In this document: positions 1-8,988 of the stretch, one piece after another
Layout: each line of letters begins with the position of its first letter
Position numbering within the stretch: the first letter of the stretch is position 1
DNA from: Pavlovales sp. CCMP2436
Lineage: Eukaryota; Haptophyta; Pavlovophyceae; Pavlovales
Length of the DNA stretch: 13,560 nt
NCBI GenBank assembly: GCA_026770615.1
Contig: MU631461.1
Coordinates: 45,423-58,982 of the forward strand
Direction: 5' to 3'
The notes under the pieces: model-generated
Databases searched by the model: none
What the model saw: the letters and a program-made list of their open reading frames with translations, nothing else
Told to the model about the DNA's origin: nothing
Program-made: the position numbers and the translations under genes

Positions 1-12
1 GGGTTCAACCAC

Positions 13-3000
13 TTACGTTGTGCTAGAAGGCGGAACCCACTGCTGCCATTCCCCTGGCGGAAACACCTGAGGCAGAAACCCCGCAAAAGGCGCGCCTTCG
101 AGGTGCGGACACGTCGGCATACCCGGCGGAGCACCGGCGTGATTCCGCATCAATGCCTGCTTAATCGCGCTCGGCCCCGAGCCGCCACCGATGAGAGCAT
201 CGACTGTCGCGTTCAGCTGGGCGCAGGAAGCTATGAGGGTGTTGCCGACTGCGTTGAGCGAGGCGGCCACGGCGTGCAGCTGCTCTGCGGGAACAGGCGC
301 TCCGCTCTGCGCGAGGTCCATCAGCGACGTGGACAGCACCGACACCATTACCTGCGCAAAGGTGGCCATCTGCAGTGCTTGCTCCTGGCGCATTGCCGTG
401 AACTGCCCGACCATTGCGCGCTGGACGCTGAGAATCTGCAGCGCGTGCGGCATGTGCGGCTGGGGGGGATACCCGACCATCGCACGAGCTGCACCAGAGT
501 CCTCCGAGGGGAGCACACGTTCACACGGTAATGGGGAATTGGTTAGCTCGCAGGCGCGAATCGAATGGGCTGTCCGCGTGCGCAAAGGCAGCTTACCCGG
601 CTCCCGAGCACGTAGTGGACCATATTGACCGCGACGGTGTCGTGGTCACACAGAGCGAAATAGTCCTCTTTGGTGATGAGCCCGCTGAAGAGCAGCTGCG
701 CCACGTGCTTGATGAAGCCTTGGCGGCCTGAGTACTTGGAGAAATGGACCAGCGTGAGCAGCACTCCGTCCCTCAATCCCAACGGATACGCCATGCGGAC
801 CTGGCGCAGCAGCATGGGGGACGCGCGGGTGGTTCGAGTGCGTCCGCACGCGCGGCGGTCGCTGACGGGCTGCTGCGGGCGCGCGCGGTTGCACGCACAG
901 CGATCTCGTAGAGATTGCGATGCGCGGCCGAGGCGAGCGAGATGTGAGTGTTGAACTCGACAGCAGGTCTGGCTGCCTCGCCCGTCCCTGCCCTCCCGGT
1001 GACACGGAAGTAGGGGAAAAGCGTGCGAGACTCCTTGCTGCCCCCCTCCTCAGGCTGCGACGGCGAGAGTGACTTTATCAAGGGCTCAGCCACATCCAGC
1101 CAGGCCAGCACCTAATCCAAGCGGGGAGGTGTGTGTGCGTGGAGATGTGTTGGGGGGGGGGGAGGGTTACATCTACCGTTGGCAGGGGTCACAAGTAGTG
1201 AAGTGCAGGGCAGCAGGACGCGAGCACTTGCCTCTTTGAGGATGCAGACGGGGCACACGCCCCTGTCCTGCGCGGAAAGACACTCGAACGAAGAAGCCGC
1301 GGGGCAGTTCCGCCCGCACCCGCTGTGCGACATTTGAATCTCCTTGAGGTTGCCCTCCTGGCGCGTCTTCGACCGGAACTGAATGATCTCCACGAACTCG
1401 CGCGGGGTGCCCAGCTCGTGGAATTTCAGCTGGCAGCGCTTAAGCTGAGCAATCTTCAAATTCCGGAGGCCAAACCACTGCGCACAGAAGGCGGGATCAG
1501 ACACTGGTCAGGAATGACTGCGTATGATACTCAACGCAAAGGCAGGTCAGCTAGCCATTGCTCGCGAGCGGAGAACAGCAGGAAAAGTGCGTGATTATTA
1601 GATAGTAAATATAATCATGATATCATACTCTTGAATATTAGCTAATCGTCACAATTACTACTATTATATCATTGTATTATAAGTATACAAAATAAAGATA
1701 AAGGCAACAAGTATTAGAATGCTTATTAGTATGATCATGATTAATTTTATGTTGTAATACAAATAAGAGTAATAACAACGACCACAACAATACCCCCCCT
1801 CCCCCCACCACGCACACACATCCCAGGCCCCGTAACATGCCTTCTATCTATCTATCTACAATAATAATAATTATTACCAAGATCATTCATAATATTAATA
1901 ATTAATATTATCATCAAATATAGCAACCCCGACCCCCTAACTTTGACCCCTACCTTACCATAATTATACGTGTTGCATAACCCCCCCCCCACCCAACCCC
2001 CCCCCGTATCTTCGTGCCCTATCTAATTTTTTTTTAAAAAATCATAAATCATAAATCGTAAATCGTAAATTATACATCATACATCATGAATCATACATCA
2101 TAAATCATAGATCATAAATCATACATTATAAATTATACGTCATAAATCAAAAATATCCACGCTCCATACCCTGAACTCTACCTTACAATAATTATTATTA
2201 GTGTGCAATAAGAAGCCCCCCCCCACCTTCCACCCGTACCCTAGTGCCATATATATTATTTATTAATCAACTCATAATCATAGGCATAGAAATAATCAAA
2301 TAGATCCACCCCTCCTTACTCTGACCCCTAACTTGGAAAATAATTACTATTGTGATGTAAGCCCCCCCCCCTCAACCCCCCTAACCCTTGTACCATATCT
2401 AAAACAAGATTAATTAATCATAGTCAAACATATATAACCCCTCCAAACTCTAACCCCTTCCTTATCATAATAATTATGATGATGATATAGCAACCAACCC
2501 CCCAAACCCCCCCAACCCCACGCACGCACGCGTGCGCACGTTTCATAAATATGATCATAGTAGTAGTGTACAACCCCCCTCCCACCCACCCAACCGCACC
2601 AGACACACACTTCCCCTGCCATATGTGGTAGAACTAGATGCTACGTACCGGCATTGCCACGCAGAAGAGAACGAACATCGCCTGGATTGAACTTTTGACA
2701 GCGTATTCCTACAAAAATGGGAGGGGGGGGCGCGCGTCATACGGGGCGGGTGTGAGCGAAATTCGTGGGCAGCAGCAGGCATGTTGGGCAATATCTCACC
2801 GCGTATTGTGCGTGCATCGCCGTGTTCTCGACGCGCTCCCCGTAGCCGGGGTGCAGCCCTACGCCGCCGGCCGAATGTTTGACGGCTTTGAGATACCAAA
2901 AATGGTAGTCATGCGTTGTCAAAGTCGTGGATTCGAGATTGGCTAGGTTGGGGTGGGTGAAGGGGGGTGAGGGTGGGGGGGTGGGCGTTGTCATATAATA

Positions 3001-3915
3001 CTCATCACAATTATAGGTTTTATTGCACGAAAACAAAAACAAACACAAAAAACAAACAAACATATTTATTTATGGTGAAGGGTCAAGAGTAAGGGGGGTT
3101 GATATTTTGATTCTGGTTCTGGTTCTATTTATGACTGATCAAAGATAGGAGACCAGTGTACCGGGGTGCTGGGGGTTTAGATGCAATAAGAATTAGAAAA
3201 AGAATAAGAATACGAATACGAATACGAATAAGAATACGAAAAAATTATCATAATAATACCATTTAATTCTGAATATTATATGATAAAGGGGCGTCGCAGC
3301 GCTCAGATCAGAAGAACTTCCCTGACAGTCAAACGCCAGCCTGAATCCCTATCAATAATCTAATAATTATGACCATTAGTTAATATTATGATTGGCTGAC
3401 ATAGATGGGGCTGTGGTTAGAGCTAGGCTTGGTATTGTGGTAGGGATCGTGTTAGCACACGCACCACAGGCTGCAGCTTGCTTCTTCCGCGAGAGCAGCA
3501 CTTGAGAGACCACCTCCGAGCTGAAAGGATTTCCAGAGGCGTTAGAGCCCGCGACGTACTTGCCGACGAGACCAATGAGGTTGAAGAAGACGCGCAATGC
3601 GGAGGCTGCTTTCGCCTGCGTCCCTGGCTTAAGCCCCTCCAGCACGCACGGACGCTTAGCTCTCCTGCGTTCATAGTCAGCGCTGCCGCCGGCGCCTTTC
3701 CCGAAGTAGAGATCCTTCTCCTCAGGCCGCGCCCACCCGCGTAGAGAGCCTGTGTCGTGTGGAGAGGGGAGGGAGGGGTGATTAATATTCAATAAGAGAT
3801 TAGGGTACGGGGGGCTGGGGGGGAGGGGCTTAGATTTGATAATAATAATAACAATAATAATAATGATAATAACAACAACAACAATAACAATAACAACAAT
3901 AACAACAACAATAAT

Positions 3916-3978
<63 letters not shown>

Positions 3979-5487
3979 AATAATAACCACAACAACAACA
4001 ACATCAACAATAATAATAATAATACCAACTACTATTTATGCCGAGATAGGGGGTCTGAGGAGGTAAGGTTTGTATATCAATCATTTTCATCATCATAATA
4101 GTAATCATCATATCTAGTAATATTATCTAACTATGATTGGCTAAGGCAGAATGGGCTGGGGTTAGAACTAGGCGGGGGCTAGGCTGGTGTTCGAGTTAGG
4201 ATTAGCACACGCACCCGATTGGTCGCTGTCCACGGCGCCGATCTTTACCGCAAACGTGACCAATAAGTGCGCCAAGCGGCCGATGACATTCTGTGCAGCG
4301 CGCGCATATGACAGGTGCGAGGGTGTATTTAGACGTGAGTATCGCGGGGAGGGGTAGGTGGCTGCAATATCAGGCTGCCGCGGGTGGGCGGGGGGGCGGG
4401 CGGGCGGGCGAGCAGGTGGGCAGGCGCCCACCTTCAAGTGTGCGGGCGAGCGGAGGTGCTGACTGGCAGCCTGGTTGGTCTGAAAGGCGAGCATCGCGTT
4501 CATCACTGCAGCGACCCTGTCGCGGTTGTCTTACACCCCCTCGTGGTCCCCATCCTCGGCGACTTCAAAGCTGCGGAGGCAGAGCGAATTGCACAGCTCG
4601 TCGATAAGCTCAACGCAGAAGGCAGACTCGCAGAAGTCCGCCTCCTCCCTCATCTCCGTCTCCACCAGGGCCGTGAGCAGCTCGACTCCAAGTTGCCGCG
4701 CAGCCTTGAAGATCATCGCCGGGTTAGCCCCGCACAAGGAGACGCGCAGTCGCTGCTCTTGCGCGTCGTGCATCGCCCTCGCCCTCAACATGATATCCCG
4801 ATATTGCGCGTCGGTTAGCTCCGGTCGCGGCTGCCCCTCCTGCTTGCCGTCTTCGATCTGGTCGGCGGCCTCGGCCAGCTCCGCGAGAATCTCGTTGAAC
4901 TCAAGGCCCCCTTCGAACTTGTCGTCGTCACCATCACCCTCGACAGGATCGTCACCCCCGCTATCACGCCCGCCAACCTGAGAGCTTCGAGCCGCCGCGG
5001 AAGGCGGCTGCACCACACCGCCCTCGCCGGGCTGCTGCGCCGGACTGCCGGGTGGGGGGCTGCGCCAGGTAGCCGACCAGGCGCAGTAGAGGGCGTTGAG
5101 CGCTTTCTCCGCGTCCTTGCCAGCCGAGACCCGCGCGTCGTTCGCCAGCTGCTTCTTAGCCGCATCGCCGAACGCTTCTCCTGAAAGGAACTGAGAGGAA
5201 GGCGCGGAACGCGGACATCTCGTTCGATGCGCACGGCTGCCCATTGAAGCCCACGAAGATGTTGTGCGGCGTCTGCCACGCCGCCTTCCTCGCAGCCGCA
5301 GCAGCCCTCAGAGCCACAGCAGCCATCTTCTCGGATGGCGCAATCTGATCAGGACTCAGGAGCGCCTTCCTGGTCCTCTGTAGTCGCGGACCAGAGCTGA
5401 GGCGTGCCTTACCAGGGGCGTGCAGCCTTCGCTTTCACCTCCCTTGCGCCGGCAATATTTCACCAGACCGGATGAAAGTGGTGGCAT
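13..5487 (-). CDS. Tyrosine recombinase-like protein, 12-exon gene model
   Basis: Exons in coding order (high to low coordinate): 5487-5413, 5344-5255, 5190-4537, 4479-4432, 4290-4215, 3749-3465, 2942-2800, 2708-2649, 1477-1232, 1111-899, 800-597, 501-13 (TAA stop). All junction phases agree and give 860 codons with no stop. The C-terminal half reads as a tyrosine recombinase: GLRNL (catalytic Arg about residue 482), FRSKTRQEG (Lys about 514), CPVCILKEVLAWL, YSGRQG (Arg about 656, with Tyr in place of the usual His), ALCDHD (His about 683) and HYV (nucleophile Tyr about 693). Residues 698-860 form an Ala/Gln/Met-rich helical tail, and the N-terminal third is charged and unrecognised. Such enzymes cut and rejoin DNA through a Tyr-DNA intermediate. 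In eukaryotes they occur in Crypton and DIRS-type elements; the family here is unassigned. The first three exons and the 57- and 64-nt introns are the weakest part. One intron (1478-2648) is long and one (1112-1231) appears to start with GC. The many introns argue against recent retrotransposition. Confidence 0.68.
1112..1231 (-). other. Probable GC-AG intron of the recombinase gene
   Basis: The upstream exon ends ...AAAGAG followed by GCAAGT, a textbook GC donor context. The acceptor at 1112-1114 reads ATTAG after a C-rich tract. Splicing here keeps phase 0 and joins CPVCILKE to VLAWLDV, restoring a pattern typical of tyrosine recombinases. Using the nearest GT instead (two bases into AAGTGC) breaks the frame. 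Confidence 0.6.
1921..2530 (+). repeat. Degenerate tandem repeat of about 120 bp, about four copies
   Basis: The same order of blocks recurs from about 1921, 2155, 2295 and 2435: a block like CC(A/C)TAACTCTGACCCCTACC, then TTAC/TTATCATAATAATTA, then a run of C, then CCCGTACCCTAGTGCCATAT-like sequence and an AT-rich stretch with ATTAATCA. Copies are strongly diverged. Related blocks in reverse orientation occur near 3075-3180 and 3770-3835 in the two other long introns of the same gene. Confidence 0.6.
2037..2150 (+). repeat. 7-bp minisatellite, (AAATCAT)n-like
   Basis: About 16 imperfect heptamer units of the form AAATCAT, AAATCGT, ACATCAT or GAATCAT run head to tail. They lie inside the long intron, between two copies of the larger repeat. 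Confidence 0.8.
3183..3242 (+). repeat. GAATAC/GAATAA hexanucleotide repeat
   Basis: Successive imperfect hexamers (AGAATA, CGAATA) occur within the 522-nt intron of the recombinase gene at 2943-3464. No coding potential is seen around it. Confidence 0.75.
3328..3360 (+). repeat. Dispersed repeat, intronic copy
   Basis: The first 27 bases match 12342-12368 at 24 positions, beginning GTCA(A/G)ACGCCAGC and ending AATCCCTATCA. The partner lies about 9 kb away in intergenic DNA in the same plus-strand orientation. Both are followed by AT-rich sequence. Confidence 0.7.
3387..3464 (-). repeat. Homologous intron 5' end, copy A
   Basis: This is the first 78 nt of the 522-nt intron, donor side at 3464 (GTGCGTGTGCTAA on the minus strand). 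It shares its start, the block read on the plus strand as GGTTAGAGCTAGGC, and TATGATTGGCT with copy B at 4132-4214, in the same order and spacing. See the findings for interpretation. Confidence 0.8.
3837..4024 (+). repeat. AAC/AAT trinucleotide microsatellite
   Basis: About 188 bp of almost pure AAC and AAT triplets, with a core of roughly 20 uninterrupted AAC units, lie inside the 465-nt intron. It gives artificial open frames of poly-Thr, poly-Leu or poly-Val that should not be annotated as genes. Confidence 0.95.
4132..4214 (-). repeat. Homologous intron 5' end, copy B
   Basis: This is the first 83 nt of the 465-nt intron at 3750-4214. Plus-strand blocks TATGATTGGCT, GGTTAGAACTAGGC and TTAGCACACGCAC match copy A. 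The flanking exons do not resemble each other, so the similarity is confined to the introns. Both introns interrupt the codon after its first base, a G. Confidence 0.8.
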
Positions 5488-5560
5488 TTCCACAGTAACC
5501 GCTCGGGCGTGAGGTGACTCCGACTCACGATGACGTTTTAGGATTAAAAAGTAGGGAGGC

Positions 5561-5599
5561 CAGTCTTATCTTTTTTTTTGTTTCTCAGTCTTATCTTTT
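5561..5599 (+). repeat. 14-bp direct repeat flanking a T-run at the retroelement edge
   Basis: CAGTCTTATCTTTT occurs at 5561-5574 and again at 5586-5599. The first copy extends into a run of nine T. On the element's coding strand this reads as an A-rich tract bracketed by two copies of AAAAGATAAGACTG, consistent with a 3' tail or an insertion-associated duplication. Confidence 0.75.
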
Positions 5600-5885
5600 C
5601 ATCGACCACATAGGAGCGGTGCTGATGCTGCAGGGGTCTGTTAGGTCGTCGTCGGGCCGCCTGAGGTCTAAGTGGTTCTGGACGGTTTCGGGTAGCCCGG
5701 GCGTGGGCTATGGCTCGTTCGCGGAGGTTCGCTGCTGCTTGTTTAAGGCTTGCACCGCTGCCGTCGATTCCCATGGCTGCGTAGAGAAAGCAGTTCCCGT
5801 CACCAACAACGTTCATGTCCATGAGGTTTATGGTAGTGTAGAGTTTTCCGATTTCCCATGCTCTCGCTGGTGTCCATCAGATGAT
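5595..5885 (-). pseudogene. Truncated OTU-type cysteine protease motif
   Basis: The minus strand encodes VVGDGNCFLYAAMG (GDGNC codons at 5804-5790), the signature around the catalytic Cys of OTU deubiquitinase/cysteine proteases, followed by a helix-like stretch LKQAAANLRERAIAHA. It is in the same frame as the preceding linker, separated from it by a TGA near 5879. A further one-base shift about 55 residues on gives the best continuation to a stop near 5595. The catalytic His region expected about 100-150 residues after the Cys was not found, so the domain is incomplete. OTU domains cleave ubiquitin-like chains in cells; in retroelements their role is unclear. Confidence 0.55.
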
Positions 5886-6479
5886 TGGCGTGGGTTTCCC
5901 ATGGTTGCCCTTTTGAGCACGTGGGCGTTTCGGGGAGTTATGGATGGTTGTTGTGCTGCTTCCGGCTCCATCTCCTGTTGGGGTGTTGGGTATGCGTGTG
6001 CCCTTTTTTGTGCGAGGTCGTTTGAGGGGGTTTGGGGGGTTGGATTTCCATCCCTGGGCAGCCCGTCTGGCTTTATTGTGTTTTTGTTGGGTGTCTGTAT
6101 ATTGTTGGTGGCGGCCTTTGAGGGTGGCTGCGAAAGCGCCAACATTGTGGGTGTTTGCCAAGTTGTTGCTCCGTTGTGGCTGGGTTGGTGGTGTGAACGG
6201 GTCGATTTCCGTGTCTTCTGTGTCATCAGGGTCATTGATGGGCTCATCGCCCTTAATGAGCTTGGTTCGTTCGGCGTTTAAAGCTTCCGTGGCTGCTAGG
6301 AGGATCCCTTGTATGGTGCCCGTCTTTTACTCTTAGGCTGGGTTCAGTTTGTGGCAATCCTCGACTAGCTCCTGGGTCTGTATCGAGACGCTCCCGGCGT
6401 GCGCGTCCAGGTGGCTGAGCGCAGAGTCGGCGATGGCGCGTAATTCCAAGGTGGTGCCGAGGCCTCCGAGGTTTTTTCA

Positions 6480-6965
6480 TGACTACGGTCCATCGAAGGT
6501 CGCGTTGGTCGGCGGTTGCTGGGCAATGCTTCATGATATGATCGACTGGGTCCGTTCCGTCCGCTGGGACCAGGCTTTTCATGCTGCAGAAGGGGCATTT
6601 GGTGCTGAGTTTAGGGCCACCTTCGTAAAGGGTCACGTCGAGGAGCTTTGGTTTGTCTCTTGCCCGGTCTGAGTTGTAATTCGCGGTGCCTGTCATGTAT
6701 CGGACGTATGTGCGTTGTGTAGCCTCTGAGTTCTTCCCTGTGAGTGGTCTTAAGGAGGATGTTAACTCCTTTACCCAAAGGTCGGTTCGGTCCCTTAGGC
6801 GCATGGCATATTTTTGTGTGCGTCTAGTGAGGTTCCGGGGATCCTTGCGGACATGGATCTTAAGTGCTTGGGTCCCTGCTTCTTCTATGACTGCCCCAGA
6901 TAGTGGATGGCGTGTGGTTAATAAATTTTCTGTCTTAATCTGTGGCGCTGTACATTGCTGGCGGC
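6480..6965 (-). pseudogene. Retroelement segment with CCHC zinc knuckle
   Basis: A continuous frame from about 6965 down to about 6490 contains CPFC (codons at 6597-6586) and, after about 15 residues, HIMKHC (codons ending at 6523). This is the C-x2-C...H-x4-C pattern found after the RT/RNase H part of many non-LTR elements. The frame then degenerates: near 6485 the protein-like reading jumps by one base to another frame, which has a TAA and a TAG near 6325-6335. No PD...D restriction-like endonuclease motif was recognised after the knuckle. Confidence 0.55.
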
Positions 6966-6997
6966 CAGGCGCATGGCCCTAGGTTGTGAAAGGGGGT

Positions 6998-7905
6998 TTA
7001 GTTCTCCACTGCCACTTGCCTGGCGGCCCAGTCAGCGCAGACGTTGAGTGTCACATATACTGCGTCATAGGCTGGCGTTGGTACTCCCCTTGCCGTGGGC
7101 GGTGGCTGTATCTCGTTGGCCTTCTCGTTGGCCTTGGCGATGAGGGCAGTGGTTCCCGCGTTGTCTATAATGTAGACTTGGCTGACTGTGTCAATTGTTG
7201 GGTCTTTTATCAGTGGTCTGAGGAAAGAGTCCGCTTTGTGGGCTTTTTGATGCTTGAAAATGTGGGTGTTGCCGGCGTGAGTGTTGCGTGTGAGGAGTTC
7301 GCTGAGTCTCCGGAGTTGTGACTGTCGGCTTGGCGTGGCTATTTCGTTTGTGCCTTGGTGTTGGGGTTGTGGGTCGGTGTTTGTGGCTGTGTTGCAGTTG
7401 GGGTTTAAGCGCCACAGATTCCTGAGTGGGTTAAGGCAGTTCCAAGAGGTGGTAAGTGTCGTCTGTGTTTGGAGGGATTTGAGTCGGAGACTGAGTGTCG
7501 CAGCTATAAGCTCGCTGTCTAGAGCATCTTTGTCCCCTGGGCGGATGGCGTTGGTCATGTGTATTTCCTGTCTCCCGTCTAGGTAGTTGATTAGGTAGGC
7601 GACGCCTCCTGCGGTTTTCCCTGTCGTCTCCTTATGGGAGCCATCAACTGCTACGTCGGTGACTGAGCCTCCCGGGAGGGCTGCTCCTAGTGTTTTGTCA
7701 TGTTTGTCCAGGTGTGCGTTTCGCAGGTGTGCCGTGTGGGATCTGGCACCTGCGGATACAGCAAAACGTGGAAGGGCTTGGAGGGTTGCGGCTGTCAGGA
7801 TTTTTTGAATAGATGGTGGGATGTGGTGTTCGTTGCCTGCCTTCCAGGTGGAGACCCATTCTTTTGCGAAGAGGGCTCTGCTTTCTGAAACCCAGGGATT
7901 CTCGT
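6998..7905 (-). pseudogene. Retroelement RNase H domain (open segment, lacks RT)
   Basis: One minus-strand frame is open from just below a TAG near 7940 to a TAA at 6998. It shows the four acidic positions of RNase H in order: Asp in AVDGSH (codon 7643-7645), Glu in DSELIAA (about 7511-7513), Asp in YIIDNAG (7163-7165) and Asp in NVCADWAAR (7031-7033). A long Asn/Thr/Gln-rich insertion lies between the second and third. RNase H degrades RNA in RNA-DNA hybrids during reverse transcription. In-frame stops lie just upstream, and the following module is in another frame, so no functional polyprotein remains. The upper boundary is set by the open frame, not by a recognised start. Confidence 0.62.
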
Positions 7906-8475
7906 TTGTGTGTGCAGTTGATGAGCCGTTCAGCTAGATGTTCATCTTGATCGTGTTACCCTTTTTGGCTGGAGGTTATAGATGCTTCACTTTTCCGTTT
8001 GTAATTCGTGGCTCCTTGCGTTATGGGTTTTTGGACTTGTTGTTTTCTCCTAATGAGGTTTTAGTTCCGTGGTAGTTGTTGTTTCTGACTCTCCTCCGGT
8101 GTTGTTTCCTGTGAGGTTGTCTTCTGTTTGCGCTGTTGTTCTAGCTCTGCGTGTGATCCCTTCACCTTTTTGCTCCCCGCGTTCATTTTTAGGGGAGACA
8201 CTTGCTCTCCTTTTGTTCGTGTGTGTGTTTGCCCTTTTTCCAGACATTGTTTGTCCTCAGATTTGTTCTCAGATATTGCCCCTACTGCTAAGTGGCTTGG
8301 GTTTCGTTCGGATGGGGTTGTAGGTGCAGTTGGCGTTTTGGCCTGGATTTGCGTGTGCTCTTGTTGCTGTTTGGGAGTGCTGCTGACGTTTGTTGCGGGG
8401 AGTAGGCATGGTGGGTGGAGGCCTGCTCGTATCATCTTTCTCTGGGGATCAGCGAATCCGACGTTTTCTGGCGGT

Positions 8476-8651
8476 TAAATTTAAGTAATCCCCCAGTTAA
8501 TCAAGGGACCTACGAGTTTTTTTTTTAAATAGTTCTTTTAACGTTCCCCGACTTGCAGACCGAAGACGAACGGGCATGACATGGGAGGGTCAGCGCATCG
8601 GTCGTCTCATGTGCTATCTATCTTACTCCCTGCGTCGTCTCTCCACCAAGG
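8476..8651. other. Gap without recognised gene
   Basis: This short stretch between the retroelement remnant and the 82-bp repeats holds a run of ten T near 8518 and nothing coding. It may contain part of the receptor gene's promoter. Confidence 0.5.
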
Positions 8652-8860
8652 GATATACCCCCCTACAGGGGAATGTTTTAAAAGTTTAAACTCTGTTTAA
8701 CCAAGGAACCTTGGTTTAACAAGGAACTTGACCGATATACCCCCTACAGGGGAATGTTTTAAAAAGTTTAAACTCTGTTTAACCAAGGGGAACCTTCCTC
8801 GGTTTAACAAGGAACTCGACGCGTTGGTCTGGCCTTTCGCGCACCAAGGGATATACCCCC
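8652..8860 (+). repeat. 82-bp tandem repeat with internal palindromes, two copies plus a stub
   Basis: Units start at GATATACCCCC at 8652 and 8734, with a stub at 8850. Each unit contains CTACAGGGGAATGTTTTAAAA, the 10-bp palindrome AGTTTAAACT and a near-palindrome built from TTTAACCAAGG and its inverse with a short spacer. The second unit has a few extra bases in the spacer. The array ends about 130 bp before the receptor start codon. Confidence 0.85.
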
Positions 8861-8988
8861 CTGGCGCCAAGCGTCACACACTCTGCCCTCATCGCCTCGT
8901 CAGCGCTTCAAATATCACGCACCAACATCACGCGCCAGCTCGACACGGCCCTGGCGCTCGAGCCCGCCCGCAGCAGCCCGGGGCGGCC

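Larger units (their letters stand above)
1478..2648 (-). other. Long AT-rich intron filled with repeats
   Basis: This intron has donor GTACGT at 2648-2643 and acceptor CGCAG ending at 1478. It lies between exons that meet in phase 0 around the catalytic Arg motif. At 1171 nt it is about ten times longer than the typical intron of this gene. No coding potential is seen inside. It consists of AT-rich simple sequence alternating with runs of 6-12 C on the plus strand, a 7-mer minisatellite and about four degenerate copies of a repeat of roughly 120 bp. Confidence 0.65.
5561..8475 (-). mobile_element. Decayed retroelement remnant with RNase H, zinc knuckle and OTU motif
   Basis: This interval differs sharply from the GC-rich genes on both sides: the minus strand is rich in A and C and third positions are less GC-biased. 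Reading the minus strand from about 8475 downward gives, in order, a Lys/Gln/Thr-rich stretch, an RNase H fold, a conserved segment ending in a C-x2-C...H-x4-C zinc knuckle, a hydrophilic linker and an OTU protease motif. Frame changes and stops separate the modules, so the element is a fossil. RNase H followed by a C-terminal CCHC knuckle is typical of the 3' half of some non-LTR retrotransposons. As I recall, Dualen/RandI-type algal elements also carry RNase H and OTU domains, but I cannot confirm the family here. No reverse transcriptase was found, fitting 5' truncation. Both element ends are approximate. Confidence 0.65.

Noticed and set aside
3789..4066. Open frames of poly-Leu, poly-Val and poly-Thr
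   Set aside because: They are translations of the AAC/AAT microsatellite inside an intron.
5514..6281. 255-codon plus-strand open frame rich in Val, Phe, Cys and Trp
   Set aside because: It is antisense to the OTU/linker part of the retroelement remnant; its composition simply mirrors the A/C-rich coding strand, and it has no domain-like motif.
13..7700. RNase H remnant plus tyrosine recombinase as one DIRS-type retroelement
   Set aside because: Both are on the minus strand in suitable order, but the recombinase is GC-rich, intact and multi-intron while the retroelement is A/C-rich, intron-free and decayed. No split direct or inverted repeats typical of DIRS were seen.
8652..8860. CRISPR-like array
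   Set aside because: There are only two contiguous units without spacers, in an intron-bearing eukaryotic context.
8728..8988. In-frame 87-codon N-terminal extension of the receptor
   Set aside because: It lies within the tandem repeat and would place a long tail before a clear signal peptide; the ATG at 8989 has the better context.
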